Of a stretch of DNA of 64,000 nucleotides, positions 11,181-21,128 are shown in pieces; the first letter of the stretch is position 1; every line of letters starts with the position of its first letter. This stretch comes from Hysterium pulicare CBS 123377. Its lineage: Eukaryota; Ascomycota; Dothideomycetes; Hysteriales; Hysteriaceae. Location of the stretch: NCBI GenBank assembly GCA_000467715.1, contig AJFK01001077.1, positions 1 through 64,000 of the forward strand, in the 5' to 3' direction. The notes under the pieces were generated by a model. That model was not told where the DNA came from, ran no database searches, and saw only the letters and a list, made by a program, of their open reading frames with translations. A program made the position numbers and the translations under genes.

Positions 11181-14100
11181 ATGCCGAGCTTTGGGAGAAG
11201 TCGGTCGAGCTACGAGTGAGTGTACCTTCCGCTTACCACCTTCACCTTTTCCCCCCTCCACAACTCCCACATTAACACCTTTTCCAGTGCCTCGTCCAAG
11301 GAGGCAAAGCAGATTATTGCCGACATCAACGCAGGCTCTCAGAAAGCCCGTCGTAAGTTGTTGGAAAAGCCCGGGCACAAACGAGGCAACAGTCACAACA
11401 CCATCACCCCAGTGACGGTACTCGAACCTCAAGAAAACGGCGACGAACGAAAAGGCCGAAAGTCCACAGCTTCCAACCGCCCGAAGCTGCCCAAACGCTC
11501 CAGCAGCATGAAACGAGCCTACAATTATTTTTTCGGCAACACGTCGCCTGCTGCTGAGTCTTCACCTGCAGCGCCTGCAACCCCGCCGGACACAGATTCT
11601 CCAGCTACAGCTCCTCCCGAGACACCCAAGTCAGACCGTGTCGTCACGCCTCGCGAAGCTCCCGAGGACGAGAACGAAGACGAGACCGAGGGTGGGATCG
11701 AAGTTGACACCGAGATGGAAACAACAGCTGAGCCAGCTGCTGCTCAAGCACCAGCACCGCCAGAGATAACTGACGACGAGCCCTTGCCCGTTCAGGTCGA
11801 GAAGCTCAAGGCGAGGTTGACCAGCGTTGAAGGTGAGCTGGACGAGGCAAATACTACCGTGGTGTCACAGAATGAGGCAATCGAAGCTCTGGAGAAGGAG
11901 TCGGATGAACTCAGAAGGGAATATGAAGAGAAGGAAGCTGCCTTGACGCAGGAGAAGAAGACGTTGGAGGATCACATGGTTTCAATTGTTGTACAACAAG
12001 TCAAGGAGGCAAAGCAGTTGGAGCGGAACACTGTGAGGGCTGAGTGTGAACGCCAGTATCGCGCGAAGCTAGTAAGTAAAATTCCCCTTCAAATAGACCT
12101 GAGCTCGGTACTTTGCATCAAGTCCAGTTCGCAGCTGGACATAGGGTGCAGCTTGACTCGTAACGATCTAACTAACAATGGTAGAATGAGCTCAATGGCT
12201 CTCACGAAGCTTCTCTTGGTTCAGTAACTCACGAGCGTGACGCCCTCACTTCCGAAATCAGCTCGCTGCGGACACAGCTATCCCACGCCCAGTCGAACCT
12301 GATTGCCGGCAACGACAAATTACAACAAACCATCTCCGAGCACAAGGCTCTGCTACAAAGCAAGGATACCGACTACAGCACAATCACACAGAGCAAGAAG
12401 GAAGTCGAGACACAACTGGCCGCTCTACAACAGAGAATTGCGGAACTGGAGTCTTTGGCTACTTCGTCAAAGGACAAATTGGAGTCTCAGAACGCAGAGC
12501 TTCTCGGACAAATCGATGTCCTGAAGTCCAACATTGAAACGGCGGAGAGTGCATCTCTTGCTGCCAGTGACGCTCTCGAGAAAGCCAAAGAACTACACGC
12601 GCAGGATTCCGAGAAGGCATTGTCTGATGTTCAGGCAGGACACCAGACTGCTCTAACTGACCTTCAGACTAAGCTAGAGGCACTCACCTCTGACCTACAA
12701 GCTGCCAAGGCCGAGTCCGAAAAGCTCTCCGCAGAACATCTTGCTTCCCAGCAGAAGTCCACGGGAGACCTTGACTACGCACGCGACCAATTGACGACTA
12801 TCACTGAGGCGTATGACCAGAAAGTAGCGGCAATTGCTGCACTGGAAGCCTCTATTGCCAGCAAGACTTCAGAGGTTGAGAAGCATGTTGCTGATAAGGA
12901 GGCACTGACGAAACAATTGGCAGATGCCCAAGGGTCGACGTCTCAACTCCAATCTGACCTCGATACCAAGAAATCTGAGGTTGAGAAGCATGTTGCTGAT
13001 AAGGAGGCGCTCTCGAAGCAGTTAGAAGATGGCCAAGGGTCGACGTCTCAACTCCAATCCGACCTCGACACCAAGACATCTGAGGTTGAGAAGCATATTG
13101 CTGATAAAGAGGCATTGACGAAACAATTGACAGATGCCCAAGAATTGGCTTCTCAATTCCAGTCAGACCTCGACACCAAGACATCTGAGGTTGAGAAGCA
13201 TGTTGCCGATAAGGAGGCGCTGACGAAACAGTTAGAAGACGGCCAGGGATCGACTTCTCAACTCCAGTCAGACTTCGAGACCAAGACCGCTGAACTGTCT
13301 GATGCAAAGGCCGCTTTGGAAGCGAAGGATGCCGAGATTGAAAAGCATGTTGCCGACAAGGAAGAACTAACGAAACAGTTGGCAGATGGCCAAGGATCGA
13401 CTTCTCAGCTCCAATCCGACCTCGACACCAAGATCGCTGAATTATCTGCCCTCACTAGCGAGAAAGACGATCTCGCAAAGAAATTAGAGGAGGCTGTTTC
13501 AGGCAGCTCGGATGCAACGGTCTCTTTAGAAGCGAAGGATGCCGAGATTGAAAAGCATGTTGCCGATAAAGAGGCACTGACGAAACAGTTAGCAGATGGC
13601 CAAGAATCGACTTCTCAACTCCAAAAAGACCTCGACACTAAGGTTGCTGAACTGTCTGCCCTCTCTAGCGAGAAAGACGATCTAGCGAAGAAATTGGAGG
13701 ATACTATCTCAGGCAGCTCTGATGCAAAGGCCACTCTGGAAGCGAAGGACGAGGAGATTGCTACCATCACCGCAGAAAAGGACGAACTCGCCAGCAAGCT
13801 TGATGCAAGCTCATCAGCGATATCCGAACTCAAGGCCAACCTTGAATCAAGGGACGCGCAGATTACAGACCTTACTGCACAGAAGACCAGCACGGAGGAA
13901 TCCCTTGCAAAGGTAACAGATGAGCTTGAGGCGACAAAAGCTTCAATTGCCGAAGGTCTTGAGGGTAGCCAAAAGCAAATCGCCGATCTCACCGACAATG
14001 TTGAGATGGCTACCGCAGACCATAACATCACAAAGTCAGAGCTTGAGAAAGTCACTTCCGATCTTGACGCTGTTAAGGCACAATTAGAGAAGGCCATCGC

Positions 14101-16141
14101 CGCCCATGAAGATACGAGATCCGAGCTGGAGACCGCTGCCACGCACGCTTCTGATGAGCATTCAAAAGCTTTGAGCGAACTGGAGACCACGAAGGGCAAC
14201 GCTGACGAATTGCGTGCAACGATAGCCGAGCTCGAGCAGAAAGAAAAGGCATCGCGGGAATCTTTAGAGAAGGCGCAATCCGAACATGAGAGCACAAAGG
14301 CTCAGCTGGCGGCAGTTGAGGAAGACATGAGGGCTGCTGAAGCTGAAAAGGGGAATTCAGAGGAGTTGACAGCCAGGATCGCCGAACTTGAGTCGGGACA
14401 CATGGAAACCAAGACCTCCTTAGAAAAAGCTCTTTCCGACCACGAGAGCACTAAATCCCAACTGGCTACGGTCGAAGAATCGCTGAAGGCTGCCGAGGCT
14501 GAGAAAGGTAGCTCTGAAGAACTGACCGCCAAGGTTACGGAACTTGAACAGGCGCACAAACTGTCTCAGGAAGAGTTGGAAAAGGCAAAGTCCGAACATG
14601 AGAACACTCGATCCCTTTTGTCATCCGCCCAGGAGTCACAGTCGACTGCCGAGAGAACCAGGGACGAGCACGCCACCGCTCATTCGGAGACGAAGGAGGC
14701 ACTCGCAGCCCGCATTGCTGAATTGGAGGCACTTCAAACCAGCCACGGTCAGCTCGAGAAAGACTTGGCCGCTTCTAAACAAGATGGTGGTCGCGTTGAC
14801 GAACTAGAGTCTGAGCTTCAGAAGGCGAAGGCGGCTACTGATGAGAGTGCCGAGAAACTTGCCGCACTTGAGAATGCCCATGCTGAATTGCAAAGCAAGC
14901 TTGAAGCTGCTGATGCTTCCACAAAGGAGGCTGAGACTACTTGCAAGGATCTTGAATCCAAAATGGAGGCTGCTTCTGCGGCACAAAGGGAGGCCGAGGA
15001 GAAACTAGACGCTGCTCAGGCTCATGAAGCTCGTGCAAAGGAACTCGAAAATAAGCTTAAGAGTGTTGAGACCGAGAAGGATGAGGCTCAGTCAAAGCTT
15101 GATGCCGCTAGCACCGGTCAAAAGGAGGCGGAAGAGAAACTAGAGGCTGCTCAGACTCATGAAGCTCGTGCAAAGGAACTCGAAAACAAGCTCGAGAGTG
15201 CCGAGACCGAGAAGGAGGAGGTGGAGAAAAAGCTTTCGGCCGCGCTTGCTGCCCAGAAGGAAGCGGAGGAGAAGCTACAGGCTGCTCAGACTCATGAGGC
15301 TCGTGCAAAGGAACTCGAAAACAAGCTCATGGATGTTCAGACCGAGAAGGAGGAGGTGGAGAGCAAGCTTTCTGCAGCACTTGCCGCCCAGAAGGAAGTC
15401 AAGGAGGAACAGCCTGCCGAGGAACCGGCTGCTGAGGAACATGGTAGGGAGGCCGAGAAGGAGGTCGATCTCCCTGAACACATCAAAGAGGTCATCGAAC
15501 CCAACGCCCATGAATCCATCAAAGAACACCTTGGCGCCGAACACGGCGAAGAGGAATCCACCGAACCAGAGGCTCATGAATCTGTCCAAGGAGATCATGT
15601 CGCTGAGCATGCCGAGGAGTCTCCCAAGGAGGGAGAGCCGGTGAAAGAGGAGAAGGGCGACCCGACAGAGGCAGGCCACAACACTGTTGAGGAAGAGCCT
15701 GTCGAAGAGAAAAAGAGTGCAGAGGAAGCCCACCCTATCAAAGAGGAGAAGACGGAGCCTGTTAAGGAGGTCGAGTCGCACGCAGAGTCCACTGTCAATG
15801 AGGAAGCCGAGCCGAAGAGTGAGCAGGTCGATGAAGCCAAAGAGGCAGAGTCTGTGCCAGAAAAAGAATCGCCGGAGACTCCGAAAGAGGATGATGAGAA
15901 GGCCGCCGAGGACGCTATCCCCGTGAAGGATGCAGAAGACAAAGAACCTTCCAATGGTTTGGAGCATGACGTGAAGGAAGCCGTGGACGCTGAGGAAGAA
16001 TGGCCTACCAATGGAGCCAAGTCACCCACCGGAAAGTCTTCCAAGAAGAAGAAGAAACGTGGATCGAAATCGAAGAACGAGGTTACTGAGGAACCTGTCA
16101 AAGACGACGACAGCAAGGAAGAGAACGCCACCACCGCATAG
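11181..16141 (+). CDS. Large repeat-rich coiled-coil protein, function unknown
   Basis: Exons 11181-11215, about 11288-12071 and 12185-16141 encode about 1,591 residues. Intron 2 has GTAAGT and a CTAAC branch site. The N-terminus (MPSFGRSRSSYDASSKEAKQ) is basic and contains a Ser/Thr-rich disordered region with KLPKRSSSMKRAYNYFFG. From about residue 200 to 1370 it is nearly continuous coiled coil. Within it, VEKHVADKEALTKQL-type units recur (12872-13650) and HEARAKELENKL units recur (15023-15400). The last 250 residues are Glu/Lys-rich and acidic, ending in a lysine cluster, GKSSKKKKKRGSKSK. Automated pipelines tend to call such proteins M-protein-like or myosin-like. There is no motor or other enzyme domain. 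The shape suggests a filamentous scaffold or tether. I do not recognise a specific orthologue. Confidence 0.85.
12872..13650 (+). repeat. In-gene tandem repeats, heptad-multiple unit lengths
   Basis: The EVEKHVADKEALTKQL-type repeat starts at 12872, 12977, 13082 and 13187 (spacing 105 bp each), then 13334 (147 bp later) and 13544 (210 bp later). These spacings are 5, 5, 5, 7 and 10 heptads. Copies are close at the DNA level, with long shared words such as GAGGTTGAGAAGCAT. This points to recent slippage or unequal exchange inside the gene. Confidence 0.9.
15023..15400 (+). repeat. In-gene 135-bp tandem repeat (three units)
   Basis: CATGAAGCTCGTGC or its close variant begins at 15023, 15158 and 15293, giving exact 135-bp (45-residue) spacing. 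The units encode HEARAKELENKL followed by charged heptads. Unlike the upstream repeat, 45 residues is not a multiple of seven, so each unit must contain a phase break in the coil. Confidence 0.85.
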
Positions 16142-17120
16142 ACTACTTTACTCGATCCGAAATGACCTCTCGAAGCTAGATGTTGTGGGGTATCTAACTC
16201 TCCCGTCTTGGCTGTGCATATGAAATTGTTTACAATGTTTCCCTGTTTTGTTGCTACCTACATGACCCCTTTTCTTCCTCATTTCGCATGGTCATGGCAT
16301 TATACCCCCCTCATACATTCGCTCGCACTTCTTTTCGTCGAGCACGCGCTGCATGACGAGCTCTGCCTTTCGGTCATGTATATAGGAGGAACGAACGAAC
16401 CAACGTAATGGCTCTATGGATGAGGGAATGAAGCAGCGATGCGTATACATGCTCGATTGATGGATTGATCGATCGGGATGAGATATGTGTAATGAAATGA
16501 AATTGTTTAGTATCACGTTACATCCGAAGTCTTTTTGCCATGTCCTCTTTCTACTCAAATGCAAATCTGGAAGGTGATAATGAACTGGCGCTTTCCTACC
16601 TCGCTTTATGCGCTGATGGGAAGCAGCGACCGAAGCCGTTCGGCTATCAATACTCAGGCCTAGGTTTACGTTTGACTCTTCTTCGCATTGGAAATCGAAA
16701 TCGAAATCTCGTTAGGTACACACCGCCCATACTCACTGTATCACCCTCCTGTCTATTTCGTGCATGACTTACAGCCACGCAGAAAATCCCTTAGCATTAT
16801 TTCACTTCGCCAGTCCAAGCACCTCGAACCAACTCTCCGCAAAACTAGTGGGGATGTGTTGAGATAGGAGGTTGATGATACACGTAAGGTTGAAGTATTC
16901 TTCGAACGGGCCTTCCATTTCAAGACGGAGGGATGCCGAGTTCGTGTCTCCAATCAGCAGGTGCAATCTACTCGCACCGTCTCACCTCGCGCAAAACGCT
17001 GTATAAAAGCAGAAAAGAGCCTTAAAGAATTCCAGTCATATTCCATAGAAAGCAAGGAACTGGTTTCAGCTGCTCAGCTCAGACCCGCTTTGACTCCCCT
17101 GCCATACCACTCTCTCCACG
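16142..17120. other. Intergenic region
   Basis: A gap of 979 bp between the coiled-coil gene and the converging small gene. It contains short AT-rich stretches and GATC-rich words near 16455-16480. No coding evidence is convincing. Confidence 0.5.
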
Positions 17121-17503
17121 TCAACAAAAATACAAATTAAGCAGGTTCGCAGCAATGATGACCAGCGCCAGCACCTTCGCAGCTTCAATTCCTAACTTTA
17201 GCTGTTCCAATGCGAGTCTTTCGCCGTCCATCGCATGACGAATGTCGGCGTCGATGGGATAATAGTTGCCGTAGAAGTGTAAATGCAAGCCGCACGCGGT
17301 AGATGAGGTTTCATGTCGTTGAACGCTGCTGATGGCCTCAGCTCCGGTGTTGTCGGTTTGTGTGTCGTGGATGTGGACGCGGATTTGGGATGGTGGTGTT
17401 TGGTTGGGGTTGCTGTGGATGTTCTGAGGTGTGGTTAGAAGCTGGGATTTGGGGATGGATGATGAGAAGGTACTTGAGGGTTTGGGTGTGAGAATGGGGA
17501 CAT
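17121..17503 (-). CDS. Small putative tail-anchored protein
   Basis: The preferred model is two exons on the minus strand, 17503-17474 (MSPFSHPNPQ) and 17423-17121. The 50-nt intron has a GTACCT donor, a CTAAC branch site and a CAG acceptor. It gives about 110 residues. The C-terminal half looks protein-like: HLHFYGNYYPIDADIRHAMD, then an amphipathic helix, then the hydrophobic end VLALVIIAANLLNLYFC at the very C-terminus. That suggests a tail anchor. An unspliced frame reaching 17585 is also open but has an implausible Pro/Thr/His-rich N-terminus. No family is recognised. It lies alone in AT-rich DNA. Existence is uncertain. Confidence 0.4.
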
Positions 17504-18360
17504 TGTGAGTTTGTGTTTTGGTCTGGAGGGTTGGGGTATTTGGTGAAGGGGGTGAGTGATAGTGGGTTCGAAGCGATGTGCGCACTGGTACTCTAGATAA
17601 ATGACGATAATGTGGTGAGGTCAGTTTAGGTCATGGTAGGCACTGAAACTGAATGTGGTATGCGTGCGTGCCGGAAAAGGAAGAGGACTTCAGACGTCGA
17701 GCACGTGGACTCCCCATGTTTGAACGGGTGGTAGAGAAACGTCAAAGTGCCGGCGTTGAAAGATGATTTTCAAGCCTTACATCATTGGCTGGATGTCAGT
17801 TCACATCTTTATATAAACCAAGGTCTTGAGGGTGGCCACTGTGAATAGAGAAGTTGTCTGGCGGGTGAGGCGTGGAAAATGATACATGAGTAATGCTTTC
17901 CTCCCAAAGCATGCTGGCTTCGTACCTGTCTCACAAATGTGCGGGTGGGGAATGATATGATATCACTAAGAAAATCATTGTTGTAAGCGTGAAGTCATCA
18001 CTGGATGTTAGGTTCCCACAGACAGTCTCTTCCCCTCGAAATACCAACCTTCAAAACTTGCGCCCCGACTAATCGAAAGAGTTCACGTACTCAGATAGAA
18101 GAAATCTTACTTCAAGGTATCGCGAGCGCTTATCTCCTGTTCTATATCAATGAATATATTCGCGCGGAATCCAGTCCTAAAAACAAAGATAGGTAGACGA
18201 GATCTTTCTTATCACAATCGCGACGGTTCCGAATTCGTTGCTTCAACGACTTCCAAGAGGTGTTTTCTAGACGAAGATTTACGTCGTCACTTCATACTTG
18301 ACTACCATCGATCCAGCCAGAAGCAGAGCCATCCCCGAGGATCGCAGAATTTTAAACGAG
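17504..18360. other. Intergenic region
   Basis: Presumed promoters for the two flanking small genes. An open frame from 18150 could hold an unrecognised upstream exon of the next gene, but no start with good signals is apparent. Confidence 0.35.
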
Positions 18361-18939
18361 ATGTTTCGGAAGCTGTTCCCAGTAAGAAATGGTGTCTGGA
18401 GAGTATCATCCGCAGCCACGGCTGTCAGAAGTATGCGACGGCCTTTGAACGGGTATCCGACCCCATCAAGAGAGTATTAGAGTCCGAAAAGTATGTTACA
18501 TTTGAGGGCTGGCTTTGAAGATGCAGCTAATAGCCATCTTTCAGGAACCCTCAGACCAATGATTCCTTCACCGACAGCATTCTACCTCAACAGCAAGGAG
18601 TGGCAGACTCAAATCCAAAACCATATCAGAAAGTCTGTATCGCTCCAAGAAAATCAAGGCGAGATCATAGTCGAGCTTCGTCATACAACCATTGAGCTTC
18701 AAGAGATGAAGCAGGAAATGTGCAGCTTGAAGGCAAAGTTGGAGAAATTGAAGGAAAAGTTGGAGAGGAGGGATCTCAACGATATCATAGACCGTGGGAA
18801 GAGACGTGAGAATTGGATATTTGGGATCCTGTTCTTGGTTTTGGTGCTGGGCCAGTTTGCTATTGCGGACTTGAGAGAGAAGACCAAGGCATTGAAGAAG
18901 AAAAAGGAGGAGAGATTGGCAAAGCTCACCCACGCGTAA
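18361..18939 (+). CDS. Small coiled-coil membrane protein, tentative model
   Basis: The C-terminal part is the reliable portion. It reads FYLNSKEWQTQIQNHIRKSV, then a coiled coil (LRHTTIELQEMKQEMCSLKA), then a membrane span (WIFGILFLVLVLGQFAIADL) and a Lys-rich tail. A frame-consistent model uses exons 18361-18381, 18429-18490 and 18534-18939, giving 162 residues. Introns are 47 nt (donor GTAAGA) and 43 nt (donor GTATGT). The second intron is near the lower size limit and a better-looking acceptor at 18544 would break the frame. A simple single-exon alternative starts at ATG 18493 (148 residues). Upstream exons are possible. No family is recognised. It could resemble small fungal membrane proteins with cytosolic coiled coils. 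Confidence 0.4.
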
Positions 18940-19361
18940 GCGGTGATCATATTTGAAGCTCTCATTTATGGTTGGCTTTCATTGTATATAGGAAAGGCGT
19001 TCTCTTTCATTTCTCTTGCGGTGTGGAGACAGTGACAACAAGGAGCTAGAAGCCTTTGCTTGATGTGAACAGTGAACAGTGTAGTGAGAGGAATACAAGA
19101 TATGTGCTAGATCACCGTATTAATATATTAGGAATGCATGCGAGAAGACATGAAAGTCTCTACGGAACTGGCCCGTGCGTATGGCCCACGCTTTCACCTC
19201 CTCGTCTAGACTTACCCACTCTTTCACCTATAACAGTCAATCAAAGCCCGACACTAGGCCTGCTACTGCGTTCACAGTCCAGCTTCCAATCATCTCGGGT
19301 AAATCCACTAGAGAGCGGTGCAAGAAGAGTTGTCATCGATGCTTTTGCTCACCTTCTAACC
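18940..19361. other. Intergenic region
   Basis: A 422-bp gap before the F-box-like gene. A short direct repeat, GTGAACAGTGAACAGTG, lies near 19067-19082. Nothing else is seen. Confidence 0.4.
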
Positions 19362-21128
19362 ATGATCGGCTTACCTACAGATCTGCAGGTTTCAGTCCTC
19401 GATTACGTATGACTTCTTCTTCGTCTGGAACAATTTGTATAAATACATGGCTTGCTGATTATCTTGTTATAGATGACTAGGCCATCAGATCTAAAGTCGC
19501 TATGTCTAACCTGCAAGAGCCTACGTTCATTAGCTACTACTCACCTATACAAGCGGATCACAGTGAACGCGAGGAACGATACGGAGGTGATGACATTCAT
19601 TCGGTGTCTGGTCGATGGCGCAGGGCCCAATCTGGCAGCTACCCGAAGTCTAACACTCTTGGATTTCCCTCCCACCGCTGATGGCCTAACCGTCAGATAC
19701 AAACCATCAACAGATCCTGTGGCCGATCATAACATGCGAAATATTCTGAACGTCTTGCCTAGGAATGTCCTACGCACATTTAGGTTGGTAGGCAGTCCGT
19801 TGCTAAGTTGGACTTACTAACTTTGGTATGATAGATGTCTATCAGAGCGCCCGTTTAGCGAAGACCTCACAGTACATCTCACAACGACACAAGAAATGCT
19901 ACAGAATGTGCATATTACGTTTGAGAGGGACATTGGTTTTATTTCGGTATATTCTCCAAGCGACAAAATCATGTCGTCTTTGCAAACTGTAGATATGTGC
20001 GCAGCTGGATCCGGAGCATTGGCGCCTTTCAGTATGATGAGATTACTGTTTGATGCAAATCTGAAACGGCTTTGCATTGAAATTGGCTCTGCAAAAGAAG
20101 CCCAGGCTTTGAACTACCTCGTCATGGACCCATCCGTCCGTGTCACCTGGAAACGGGATTTGAAAGACTTTTCCCTTCGCAATTCTCATCTTGACCATGC
20201 TTATCCAATATTTGAGAAGCTGTTCGATTTCTCGGCCCTCAGAAGTCTAACGATATGGAATTGCAATTCAACCGCTACATTCTTCAAGCACATATTCACT
20301 CTTGCTCAAACGAAGAGGTTCAATTTGGGAAAGCTCGCGATTGCGTTTGCGGTCTCTGATACAGATGACATCGTGGATGCACTTTGCGAATTTTTGGGCT
20401 TCAATACTGGCCTTCGAAGTCTGCACCTTGTATGGCCTTGCGATGATATTCCATCGGGTCTTGTATCCACAATTTCGAGCATGGGACAGAACCTCTTAAC
20501 CCTTGGACTATACCACGATGGGATATCCTATAGTGCGTTAGAGCCGAGAGAGCTTGCTAACATATGCTCTGGTTGCCCAAAGCTAGAACAGATTGGATTC
20601 CCGATTGCTGGAGAGGATCTGGATCTGAATGACGATGAAGCATATTGGAAATGTTTTCTGGTATGTATTCTCACCTTCACCAGGGAACGAGAGAGCCTAA
20701 CACCATGTGCCTAGGATCCGTTGAAAGGTCTATCCAATCTACGGACCCTCCATATTCGGCAAGCTCCTATTCAAGAACTTGATCGTCCTCGCACATCAAG
20801 AGAAGTAGATTATGAACAACACGAAGTCGCGAATACTTTCTTCGAGTACTTAAAAGATTCAAAGTTGAATGCCATCGTGCTGGGCTGTGACACGGGGAAG
20901 CCCCGGGATCCAGGCGAAGACCGAGGATTGATTCCGCGTTCATACTACATCCGCGGGAGGCAGGTGGATATATTGAACCGAACAGTTCGGTCGCGGCTCC
21001 TGTTCCTTTGCATCTACTTCGGTATGCTGAGCCTATTTCGGATATCGTTGATTGGGATCCGTGCATTGAGGGTGTTGGACGTGGATGGGGACGATTCAAC
21101 GATGATTAGGCTACCACCATCAGATTGA
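19362..21128 (+). CDS. F-box/LRR-like protein
   Basis: Four exons (19362-19406, 19473-19783, 19835-20660, 20715-21128) total exactly 532 codons, 531 residues. Splice sites are GTATGA/TAG, GTTGGT/TAG and GTATGT/TAG. The N-terminus joins across intron 1 as GLPTDLQVSVLDYMTRPSDL, then LKSLCLTCKSLRSLATTHLY, which is a good fungal F-box pattern (LPxDL...L.xCKxLR). The rest contains irregular leucine-rich segments (LRSLTIWNCNSTATF, LRSLHLVWPCDDIPSG, LSNLRTLHIRQAP) as expected for a substrate-binding LRR region. Such proteins act as adaptors in SCF ubiquitin ligases. Rapidly evolving families of these are common in filamentous fungi, so the substrate cannot be guessed. The C-terminal 40 residues may include a missed intron. 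Confidence 0.8.

Noticed and set aside
13615-14295. 226-codon minus-strand frame inside the coiled-coil gene
   Set aside because: Ser-rich antisense shadow of a Glu/Lys/Ala-rich coding strand.
15275-15967. 230-codon minus-strand frame, hydrophobic and Leu/Phe-rich
   Set aside because: Looks like a membrane protein but is the antisense of Glu/Lys codons (CTC/CTT, TTC/TTT).
18544-18939. Acceptor at 18544 for the small membrane protein
   Set aside because: It has the best consensus (TTTCAG) but joins the upstream exon to a frame that stops early. The TAG at 18533 or an unspliced start at 18493 keeps the membrane span.
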